A DNA stretch of 64,000 bases from Styela clava (Eukaryota; Chordata; Ascidiacea; Stolidobranchia; Styelidae), in contig NC_135250.1 of the NCBI RefSeq assembly GCF_964204865.1, positions 17,456,001 to 17,520,000 on the forward strand, in the 5' to 3' direction. The notes under the pieces are model-generated. The model was not told where the DNA came from, made no database searches, and saw nothing but the letters and a program-made list of their open reading frames with translations. The stretch's first letter is position 1, and each line of letters begins with the position of its first letter. Position numbers and translations under genes: made by a program. Shown here piece by piece: positions 1-10,202 of the stretch.

Positions 1-98
1 TGCAAACGAGAGAATTTTTCGCGCTGGCGTGATGCAGTAATCTCTCGTATTTTATACAAATCTCCGTGAGTGATCAAAATAGACCTGACAGAAATTGC

Positions 99-222
99 AT
101 ATAAATGCGTGTTGCATCCATCAGTCCTCACTCTTAACGCTGAAATCGACGAAGCCAAGTAAAAGTAAGGACAACTAAGTTTCTAATCCACACGACAACG
201 AGGAAACGCCAACATTTTCAAG
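99..222 (+). promoter_or_regulatory. Core promoter and 5' UTR exon of the microseminoprotein-like gene
   Basis: A TATA-like ATATAAA lies at about 99-105, and a pyrimidine-rich initiator-like stretch (TCAGTCC) follows 20-25 bases later, giving a likely transcription start near 120-130. A non-coding first exon would run to 222, where AAG|GTATGC is a good splice donor. The intron 223-406 ends in ATTCAG immediately before the start codon. The start site is inferred from spacing, not shown. Confidence 0.5.
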
Positions 223-406
223 GTATGCAAGTTTAATATATATACTTTGTATTTTAAGTTGTACATAACTACTGCATTTGCTGAATTATTATAGCAATGT
301 ACTAGTACATAATTTTTAACAATACGTCTACATTATTATTATTATTACATTATTATAAGTGACAATTATTGACATTCTATTAATCTTCGTGTATCTCTTA
401 ATTCAG

Positions 407-1372
407 ATGACTAACGGATTAACAATCACCGCCTGCATTGTATGTTTAATCGTATGTGTAACTGCTGATTGCTTCAGAGAAATTGGATGCTCTCGCAAGG
501 GTAAAGAATTTGAAATAGGAAAAAGATGGCGATCAAGAGAACATCAATGTCATAGCTGCAAGTGCGTGGAAGCCAAGAAATATGTGGTAGGTTCCAATAT
601 CTTTGAATAGAAAGAACGTACTCTTTTTTTAGACTTTTTTTACATGACACTATATTAATATATATAATTTCTGATTCAAATCCTAAACTTGTTTCATTTT
701 ATACAGCTGGAATGTCAAGTTGCCATCGAGAAGAAAATTAAAGATTCTGTGAAGAAAAGTAAATTATCGGCGCACTTTGACACTTCGATCCAGTATGCAG
801 AAGATGAAGATGTTAAAATTACGGAAAAAGAAGCAAAAGACAAAAAATGTCCCCCTACCAAAGCACCGACATATAACTGGGCTACCGGTACTTTCGACCC
901 CATCACATACAAGACAGTATATTATTACTACAAAAGAAAAGAATCCAGATGTTGCAGCCGGTTAGTATTTTTTCAGACATTATTTCAGCTTGAGAATAAT
1001 AACCACCATAGATACCTAACTAATTATCTACTAACATGCCTACTTTTCAAAAAAGGTGAAATCCCACTGTGCGCCTAAACATTACGAATCCGATTTTAGA
1101 AATATTCCTCGATATTCACAACGAGAATAGTATTTTATGTAGCACATTATAGAGCAAGGTAGCAAGCTATATTGTGTTTCCATTAGTCTCAACAGAGTTA
1201 CAAATAACACGACTAAATTTTAATGAATGTTTGTTTACGTTACAGTTCCGTTCATTTTACCAACATTCATCCTTCGTGTAAAGTTGTCAAGGTCAACAAA
1301 TGCAGATCAAAAGTTGTAAAAAAATCGAATCCAAATGAAAGATGCTTCATGTCGATGTCTTTCAAAGGCTGA
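407..1372 (+). CDS. Secreted beta-microseminoprotein (PSP94)-like cysteine-rich protein
   Basis: Three coding exons: 407-586, 707-960 and 1246-1372 (stop TGA). They join in phases 0 and 2 to give 186 aa. Residues 1-20 form a signal peptide, with cleavage likely after VTA before Asp21-Cys22, so the product is probably secreted. The mature chain has 12 cysteines: 22, 28, 48, 51, 53, 63, 108, 142, 143, 156, 164 and 178. The C-x2-C-x-C cluster at 48-53, the adjacent pair 142-143 and the tail C-x7-C-x13-C resemble the beta-microseminoprotein spacing, which ends in C-x8-C-x13-C. A lysine- and acid-rich stretch (about 64-141) separates the two halves and makes the protein roughly twice the usual ~94-residue mature length. 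The exon 2 donor is GTAGGT and the exon 3 donor is GTTAGT. A polyadenylation signal AATAAA lies at 1799-1804. The family call rests on cysteine spacing and could instead be another small VWC-like secreted protein. Confidence 0.72.
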
Positions 1373-1804
1373 GATGCGTTGAATTTCTATTGGTTAAGCA
1401 AGAACAGACGTTCTTGATACACTGACTATTTCAGCACAGATATCAAATACAATTATCGGGATGACTCTGCTGCAAGAACTAGTCATGAAATTCACGCGTG
1501 TACTATATTTTTTCTCCGATTCTGACGGATGCATTTCTTATTTTTATTCGATCTACTGTAATATTTATATTTTACGTTGGTTTTATTCTGTTTGCGTTTT
1601 AAAGTTCTTCTAGTTAGATTATAATAGATTTTCTAATCGGAAACTGTAATATCCTCACAATCCTAATATGTAAGATATGACATGATACGATGGAAATAAT
1701 GTTCCAATTATTGTTTTTCGTTCTTTTTTCTTTATCGGTTTATCATGCATATATGAAATATTATTCAGATTTGTGTCAACATTTTTTTGAAAAATAACAA
1801 TAAA

Positions 1805-4800
1805 CGTTTAAAAATATACATACAACGATTTTATATTTCTGTTGTTAATACTAAACGGCACCTTAAATTGTCAACAAGGCGACAAGGAAATATTCTTATT
1901 ACTACCAATTTTGAGCTGAAACGTACGTGACCATGCATATCTAACAACAGAATAGGACGCATAAAATTATTTGCAGTAGATAGGTGGGTGTTCGGACTCA
2001 TTTTTACGCGTAAGGCCAACAAGAGACAGAAAGAGGCAAGCGAAGATCTCGGAAGCCAGATCTCGGAAATACTAAATTATTATTTTGAAGTGTTGACGTA
2101 GAATGGAAAAATGAAATTATCAAATCAAATAAATTTTATATAGAATTTAAAAATGGAGACCACGACTTCAAATAATTCAAAAAACTGCACACGGTACTAC
2201 CACGACTCAAGAATCCGACGTGGCCGATTTGGTCTGGAGTTGGTTCTGGTTGGCAAAGAATGAAACGACTATTTACTGGACTTGAAGTATTATGAAAGTT
2301 TGCATTGCTGTACGATGTACGTCCTCGAGTACATTTTTTTGTTTCAATTTTATTTTAACTTCATCGATATTCAAAATTACTTCAAAATCACTTCATCAAA
2401 ATTACTGATTCAAACTATAATGAAACTTCTAAACAAGTATCACTAAATAGCATCAAATTATGAGATAGTTTCAAAATAATCTGATTTATTATGAGATGGG
2501 TAAATTACAATACAGTCCCATAATTCATATATTAAATTTCAATACAAGCGAGTCTACATCTACATCTTGACATCTTGTGTTGTAATAATGCACGCTTACA
2601 CGAAATAATACAATGAACAATGAAAATTTGTCTTAAATCAATATCGAACTTGCAGAACTTGAACTTGCCGCCGTTATGCAGTTTGCTTAGACTGGCAAAA
2701 TAAGTGGAAAGTGTTTTTTTGGTAGCCGATCGACGAAAATACTTCAGTTTTAAACCGGTAGGTTTGGAGAAAAGGGTTGCTGACCCCTGCTTTACTCCAT
2801 TCCACGTTTGAATATAACCAATGTATTAGTCATATCTTAGATTTAATAATAAAAATGATCTGTAACATAAAGTCAAGATAGATATGAGAACCATACTAGT
2901 CGGGAAACTCATTGCATTAACTACATGCTTCGTTAAATGTGGGGATATTCTTTTTCATGTACACATCTTGCAGAGAAAAATATGTCTTTTTGTTATCATT
3001 TTGACTCTTAGAGCATTGTTAATTTTAATACAATAAAGTAGCAGCAACTGACTAAGAGCATGCTATAGAGTAAGTAAAGTTCCAAGGCGGATTGTATTTC
3101 AGTTGGTTTTACGTTTTTGTGTCACGTTAGCGTTAACGCTAAACATATGGCAGACGTGCGCAGACTTTGTGTCAAGTTTATATTGCCCTTGTGTAACGTG
3201 TACACTATGGTATTGTGGAAGTTTTCAAGTTATTAATAACAATCGATGACTTGCGGGGTCGTGGGAAGATCAGCCTATTTTAGTTATATGTATCTTGAAC
3301 CACTGGATCAGCATCTGACTTCAGCCAGTGGACTCTTTTTCTACAAATGAAGAGCGGGGTATCGATATAATGCATGTCGATTTTGGCTATGTTTAAATAG
3401 ACCCGGATAAGACTTCTATCATGTAAAACTACCAATAATACATTTTGTCGGGCTCCAATTCAATCAGTGTGCGGTGCATCTATCAGCCCCTTTATTGTTT
3501 TTGTTGGTATACGATAACTTATCTCAAGGCAAGTAAATGTAATTGTCTACCAGCGAAAAGCCCATGGGCATGATCAATTTTTGGCGTACGCGTTACAAAA
3601 ATAAAATATAGCTTCTTTAATATAGCTCGTTTAGAAATTTGATTTCGTAACAAACAGACATGTATAATTAAGTTAAACAATGCTATGACTGTTGTAGGAA
3701 TATCAGGAATACCTTTGTCTACGCGTCAGTGATGATCACGTTGGAAAATATATTTGTATGTTATATTAATAAATAATAATAGCTTAACAGTTTATATAAG
3801 TGAATTTTCATTATACAGGAATTTATATTTAATTAAAAGAAATCAATTATGCAATTATACATATTCATAGATGCCATCACAAATGAATCTCCCTTGCTTG
3901 ATAAGAATCGAGAAACCTATTAACAATGCGAATATACCTAACTTATACTAAATAGCATTAATTCAACGAGATGTCTGAAGTATACAGTTGGAGATTTGCT
4001 GTTAATGATGTTTTCAATATTCGAAATTAGTGTTTTATTTCTAAAAGTTGAAATTTTATAACGTACGAACTAAAGTTTTTTTGGTCTTTAATGCTTTTAT
4101 TGTGAAACAAAATGCTAAAAAATGTTCAAAATCATTAGGTCATGGTTCTTACTCTGAATATTATTTAATTCTCATTCAACCCATGATTGTGTACGTTTCA
4201 AAATACTGGTTTGATCATGGTCACACTTTCAAAAGTGATTTAAAAATCATGACATTATGTGGTTCAATGCGGTGACATGCGACACTGATCCATGGTTATG
4301 TCAAAAATATCAATAAGAAAATAATCTCATTTTAATCATTAATAAGGCGCTTGGTTTTCTTTTTGGCAAATAAAATTTGGGCAATACTGTGCATATATAT
4401 TTGAGTAATATGTTAATAAAAAATGTCGGTACTTTTGACAAATTTTTATTACCAAGTTTATAAAATTTGTCATTTGTCTGCTAAAATTACATTTCCACTC
4501 TTTTCTATCATTACCTGCAAAATTTAGTAGGTTTGGTACATTTGTTGATTGAATAATAACATTATTACAGGAATGTGGTGCGTGAGCGGCACCTGATACG
4601 ATCATGTGGGTGGGTAGGTGCAGCATAATATTTACAAGACCAATCCTACGAAAGATTGAAAATGGGATTAAAATTATATGATCGCTTGGATTAATTACAA
4701 ATATAGATCACGGCTGTATAAAAATACAGTTTTCGACTCTAAATTGTAATCATTCCACTTTGTCGCTACAGATTTAAAATGACGTTTCTTATGTAATTTT

Positions 4801-5436
4801 TTTTCTAATTGTTACGATGCCTTGTATTACTTAAGACACTCGTATTATATATATATATAAACAATCTATTTTTGTATTACAAAGTGCACGTGTGTTTATC
4901 GTGTGACGTCATCTAGTAAATTCTTACCAAATTATCTTTTTCATCACATGATCATGATGATAACAATGAACGGGCGTTATGCCGTAGTTACAACATAATA
5001 CCACGGAGAGTGTGTTTTATATTTGCATTGCAAAGAAAACTCCTCGTCGTTACAATTTCGAAACGCTTAACTCAAATATATTCTAATAAATGTAGTTTAG
5101 TAAGGTAATGTATTTCACGATAGAAATTAAAAGGGGATATTTCGTTTAGGCACTAGTAATTTTTTATTACTTTTTTCCTGGAATGGATTCCTGAATTTTT
5201 TCCTGAATCATGATTACTCAGGTATAAGTTGCATCATAATTCTAGATAGAAGATTTTGCTCCAAGAGTAGTGCTTAATGATATTAATATTGATTCACGAA
5301 ATTCGTCCCGAAGTGCTATTGTTTTATAGCTTTTAAACATTACTTCTGACCTAAAGTAAATTTAACTGTCATCGGCCCAAATTAAGCTCAAATTTGTAAT
5401 TGCCATTGGCCTTAATTTGTTTGAATGTGTTGTTAT
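1805..5436. other. Intergenic, no gene recognised
   Basis: AT-rich sequence with no exon that I can frame. The only structured signal is a hAT-type terminus at 2770-2789, where GGGTTGCTGACCCCTG is the reverse complement of CAGGGGTCAGCAACCC. I could not find its partner end, so it is probably a truncated or decayed element. A short direct repeat of AGATCTCGGAA occurs near 2045-2070. Confidence 0.5.
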
Positions 5437-5848
5437 TAGGGCTGGGCATTTCCGAATACCTTGTGATTTCAGAATCGAATCGAATAATTTTTTCGAATCG
5501 AATCGAATCTCGGATACTTGGAAATATATAATTGTAGACGACTTCTTATAGTAATTGGTCCTCTTAACAAATGAATTACTGAAGACATAGAATACATCAC
5601 ACAGATAGATTACTGAGCGTTCACACATATTAAAAAACACGTTTTATCAATAACTCACTACAGAAAAAAGTCATACGTCAGAATTGCGTTGAAAAAATAT
5701 GACTTCAATGAAAAAAAAATTGGGGAATTCACCTCGACCATTGGCGAAAAGAAGAAAACAAGATGGCGGCGATTCGAAATTTAGCTCTGAACCAATTCGA
5801 ATAATTTACTATTCGATTCGAATATTCGATTCGAAATGCCCAGCCCTA
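5437..5848. mobile_element. Non-autonomous inverted-repeat DNA element (412 bp)
   Basis: The ends are inverted repeats: TAGGGCTGGGCATTTCCGAA on the left, and on the right a sequence finishing GAAATGCCCAGCCCTA. The flanks share GTTAT (5432-5436 and 5849-5853). The interior just inside each end is a run of GAATCGAATCG-type repeats in opposite orientation. There is no coding sequence. Superfamily is uncertain: the terminus resembles hAT-type elements, but the matching flank is only 5 bases. Confidence 0.7.
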
Positions 5849-5853
5849 GTTAT

Positions 5854-6788
5854 TATGTAATATAAATATAAACAATGGCAATGTCATACGCTGGGAACAC
5901 TTCACAAAGTTCTGTAGGTCCAATAAACCCGAACGGTATTTTATTAAATTCATGAAGATGCTATCTATTAACTATAAAACCGGAAGTTTTATTCTTATCA
6001 GTGATAAAAGAATATATATACACTATTAAACAATAGCTTTACATTCATTTACAAAGAATCTTACAAATTTTGGTGTAAAATCATTGAACTCGTGAAGAAT
6101 TTCAAAATTTTTAATGACACCTTATTTTATTTGTGGGTATAGACGCATAATTAGGGTTTTTGTATAGACATGTCAGCAATTTCAAAATTACATTCACAAT
6201 TGCCTCTTAATCTCCCCAAGAATGCATAATATATATATATTTCAATGTTATATAAATTTGGCGTCAAACAATGCCGCAGAATGCACCCATTTACTGTAAT
6301 TTATAAACTGAAAAAAATGAATCGCGTTGTCACAGAAACAAAATAGTTCTGTCCAAAATTGCAATTAGTTTTACCTAATGTTTATCTTTAGGTCGCCAGC
6401 TGGTGATAACCAATATATAAATTAAGTCAAGGTGAACTAAGATACCGGTTGCAAATTTCATTTGCAATATGCGTTAATGCGCAATGTGCGTTTTTAGAAT
6501 TATTTGAAATTTATTTTGGTTATCTTATTTGAAGCTAAATTTGATTGTTTATAGGCTATATTGTCAAGAGTATTGTTAATTACTTGACTCATTGCATTGT
6601 TCCACTGGAAACTTGTTTTAACGTATTTAGCATGATATAGTTCAATCGTACCTAAAATAAGGTTAAGCGTTTTAAAGATCGGGGTGTCGTACCCACTAGA
6701 GCAGTTTCTCACTGCGATGTGTTGAAAATCATCCTCCAGATCTACGATTTTTCCTTTTGGGACTTGCTTTTTTTTCGACTCGCCCAAC
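5854..6788. other. Intergenic, no gene recognised
   Basis: AT-rich sequence without recognisable exons or repeats. A 95-codon reading frame on the minus strand (6500-6787) has no recognisable domain and no supporting splice or promoter context. Confidence 0.4.
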
Positions 6789-7195
6789 CGTGGTGTCGGA
6801 CTTGTCTTTTTTTTTCCACGCCAGACTTGTCCTATTTTTTTTTTTACTGAGCCGGGCGGGGCACGTCGGCGGCGTCATCGTGGTGTCGGACTTATCTTCA
6901 CCACGCCGAGCGGGGTCGACGTGTCATTTCGCAACACGACAAGGGGGCGTCGCCGCCCTCCATTGGCTCGCGCCCCGTTTCGAAATCTTCCACGTGAATT
7001 CCGCTCGCTCGCTGGGCTGGTCTCGCGCCGATTGCTGACACGTGATTGGCCGTTAATCACTCATCCGCGACGAAGCCCACGTGTCATTTCGCAATACGAA
7101 AAGGGGGCGTCGCCGCCGCCCATTGGATCGCACAATTTCGCAATACGACCAGGTACAAACTAACCAAACCAAAAAAGTTCGAGAGACCGCACGTG
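6789..7195. other. GC-rich island with internal direct repeats
   Basis: GC content and CpG density rise sharply against the AT-rich surroundings. A ~46-bp unit beginning GTGTCATTTCGCAA occurs at 6921-6966 and again at 7081-7126. A second motif, TGGTGTCGGACTT, occurs at 6791 and 6881. Several CACGTG hexamers are present, including the one duplicated at the adjacent element insertion. It could be a CpG promoter or the remains of another repeat; I see no gene start to tie it to. Confidence 0.5.
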
Positions 7196-8692
7196 TATGG
7201 TGGCCCATCGTTGTCACGCGTAAAATTGAAAATAAAAATAAAATAAAAAACCGAAAATAAAAAAATTGTTGTAAAAAAACATAAAAATAATTAAAAAAAA
7301 AAATTAAAATTAAAAAAAAAATAAATAAATAAAAATGAAATAAAAAACAAAACAAAAAAAATTAAAAAAAAAAAAAATTAAAAAAAAAAAATTGAATAAA
7401 AAGAAAATAAAAAGGTTGACAACAAATTTGCTTCTGCTTGGGACCAACGTTGTCAGGCATAATCCTACGCGCACAAATGTGTTCCCTGGGTTTCAAACTC
7501 ACTACTGATTTTCTTGAGCAATATTCAATATGAAAATGTTCTATAAATTCTCCATGCTACAAGTTCAACAAGAAGTAATATATTTATAATAATGATAAGA
7601 GAATATAGAATTGAATACAAAAATTCGGAAAATTTGTTTTTACGTGTATAAGGTAATTTAATTGGAGAATGCTGCTTAACTACTCAGTTGTCTGGACACT
7701 CGCGATGCCGGTACCGTCTTACCAAATACCGGTAGTCGGTTGTAGTCGCTTTGCGTCTGACCGTACCGGTAGCCATACAATCACGACTGAAACACTCTCT
7801 GCGCCTGCCCCATACCGTACAGTCGTAACGTACCGATCCAGACAAATGATAAATCGCCCGTGCTCAACCATTTATTTCAATCCATACCTAGATCCTAGTA
7901 GAATATAGTGAGTCGAGGTATGGATTGAAATAAATGGTTGAGCACGGGCGATTTATCATTTGTCTGGATCGGTACGTTACGGCTGTACGGTATGGGGCAG
8001 GCGCAGAGAGTGTTTCAGTAGACTATATTCTACGAGACTATCCGTATCTCCCATTCTTTCACGAGTGATTGCATGGGTACCGGTACGGTCAGACGGTACC
8101 GTACCGGCATCGCACGAGTGTCTGAGCAGTTAAGCAGCAATTTCCAATTAAATTATCTTCTACACGTAAAAACAAATTTTCGTATCCAATTCTATATTCT
8201 CTTATCATTATTATAAATATATTGCTTGTGGTTGAACTTGTAGCATGGAGAATTTATAGAACATTTTCATGTTGAATTTATTGGATATTGCTCATGAAAA
8301 TCAGTAGTGAGTTAGAAACCCAGGAAACACATTTGTGCGTGTAGGATTAGGCCTGACAACGTTGGTCCCAAGCAGCATCAAATTTTCCAAAAATAAAAAC
8401 GCGTGACAACGATGGGCCACGAGGCGGACCATCGTTGTCAACCTTTTTATTTTCTTTTTATTCAATTTTTTTTTTTTTTTTTTTTTTTTAATTTTTTTTT
8501 AATTTTAATTTTTTTATTAAATTTTTTTTTTGTTTTATTTTTCAATTTTTTTTTTAATTTTAATTTTTTTTTTTATTTCTTTTTTTTCAATTATTTTTAT
8601 GTTTTTTCACAACAATTATTTTATTTTCGCTTTTTCATTTTTTTTTTCATTTTTTTTTTAAATTTTACACGTGACAACGATGGGCCACCATA
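7196..8692. mobile_element. Palindromic homopolymer-rich DNA element, copy 1
   Basis: Terminal inverted repeats begin TATGGTGGCCCATCGTTGTC and close with its near-complement. The 6-bp target duplication CACGTG is perfect (7190-7195 and 8693-8698). The arms continue inward as long A-rich (left) and T-rich (right) tracts, then as arms carrying CCGGTACCGT-type palindromes, so almost the whole 1.5 kb can fold on itself. There is no transposase; the reading frames over the T tracts are low-complexity artefacts. Compared with copy 2 (24207-25511), about 50 bp near 7425 is missing and about 230 bp is inserted near 7785-8045. Confidence 0.88.
7787..8018. repeat. 103-bp perfect-stem hairpin inserted in element copy 1
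   Basis: Arms 7787-7889 and 7916-8018 are reverse complements over 103 bases with one mismatch that I could find (CAGTCG against CAGCCG), around a 26-base loop. Copy 2 of the host element lacks this segment and reads directly from CAATCAC to ATCTCCCATTC, so the hairpin either inserted here or was deleted there. The high arm identity implies recent origin or ongoing correction. Confidence 0.85.
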
Positions 8693-8698
8693 CACGTG

Positions 8699-8890
8699 CA
8701 ACCACACTATCCTAACCCTAGGTGAGGACTGTAAGAGCGAAAGACAGAGTTAATTCGAATGAGCCAAGAGCGGCGTGCGGTGCGGAACAGTCGGGGCGGG
8801 ATGGGGCGCACATTCCCTCGGCGGCGGGCAAAAGAGTGCTGCGTCGCCGGCATCGGCGTCGGGAGAGGCCGTGCCGAAAGAGTTAAGAGT
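8699..8890. other. Right half of the GC-rich island
   Basis: GC-rich sequence resumes directly after the target duplication, with CGGCGG and GGGCGGG motifs, and fades near 8890. Removing the 7196-8692 element and one CACGTG copy rejoins it to 6789-7195, giving one island of roughly 0.6 kb. No start codon or splice site here can be tied to a gene. Confidence 0.45.
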
Positions 8891-9820
8891 TTGAAATCAT
8901 CTGGCGATTGTGTTTTCTCAACCTGCAGACTAAAGAGTTACGAATCATCTAAACACTTTTACATTAACTCTGTTTTCATGCATAACATTACCAAAAGTGC
9001 GGATCAGTGGTGACATCTAGTGAATGTTGCAAATTTGCATTTCCTCAGAAAAGAAAAGAGAGATACGCTGTGTATAGGATCTATTTAATATGAATGGTTT
9101 AGCGCAGTGAATGTTTGTCCTGCATATAACTTTTTTGTTTCTACATATACACGTTTGGAGGGATGTTTAGATAAACTGTAAGTACAAACAACAATGTTCA
9201 TCAATTTTAATCAAACGGCACTCAAAAAATTGCTTTTTAGTGCTTCTCACTGAAAATGACAGTAAATAACGATGCACCATAGTGTGATAATGTGCCATAA
9301 CATTCGACAATAAACGCATAAAGCGGTGTGATGTGCTGTAAAATTAGTCAGAAAAGTAATATAGCCTAAATAGTCATTATCTCACTTGTTTCAATTATAT
9401 ATTACAACACAAGACGCATTCAGTTGAATTTTATATATATAATTACCGTTACATGATTTCAAAATTATATATATATCGAATATTTGTTGTAACAGGAGCT
9501 CGAAAATTTTTCGAATAAAAACAAGTTTTCTTATAAAAGTCACTAGATAACACACACTAAAATTCACCATAAAATATTCACTGAATGAACAGATAGCAGA
9601 GATATTCAGCTCAATTTAAGTTTCAAACTTCAGTGAACGGTAACAATCAACTCGGGTTTAACAAACTGAATATATATATATATATCAAAAACAAGTTTTA
9701 ATTTCAATATTCATCAAGCCTGCATTATTAATATCCACTTTCGGATAAATTCTCTTCGCTATCATTTTTGCTTTTGAGTCGTTAAATTTGTTCCATTTTT
9801 TGCTTTATTATTTGAAAATT

Positions 9821-10202
9821 ACAGAGTCAATCAAGATAAATAAATTTTTGTGGTGCTTTTGAAATAAATAACCCTATCAAAAAAAAAATAATAGAGTCAA
9901 TTAAGATGAATACATTTTTGTGGTGTTTTCGAAGTAATCATTTCAAGAAAAATAACTGAGTCAATCACGATGAATACATTTTTGGGGTGTGTTTGAAATA
10001 ACCATATCAAGAAAAATAACAGAGTCAATTAAGATGAATTCATTTTTGTGGTGTTTTTGAAATAACCATATCAAATAAAAAATTACAGAGTCATTCAAGA
10101 TGAATAAATTTTTGTGGTGTTTTTGAAATTACCATTTCAAGAAAAATAACAGAGTCAATCGAGATGAATAAATTTTTGTGGTGCTTTTAAAACCATATCA
10201 AA
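9821..10202 (+). repeat. Six-copy tandem array, ~64-bp unit
   Basis: The unit AGAGTCAATYAAGATGAATA followed by a TTTTTGTGGTG core and an AACCATATCAAGAAAAATAAC-like end repeats six times with modest divergence and small indels. It has no coding potential. Minisatellite-type array. Confidence 0.9.

Noticed and set aside
6500-6787. 95-codon minus-strand reading frame
   Set aside because: No domain, no splice or promoter support, and it runs into a GC-rich repeat region.
8403-8753. Phe-rich reading frame (116 codons), and similar ones at 7053-7355, 24106-24449 and 25212-25493
   Set aside because: These translate the poly-T/poly-A arms of the two palindromic elements; the low-complexity frames are a by-product of homopolymers.
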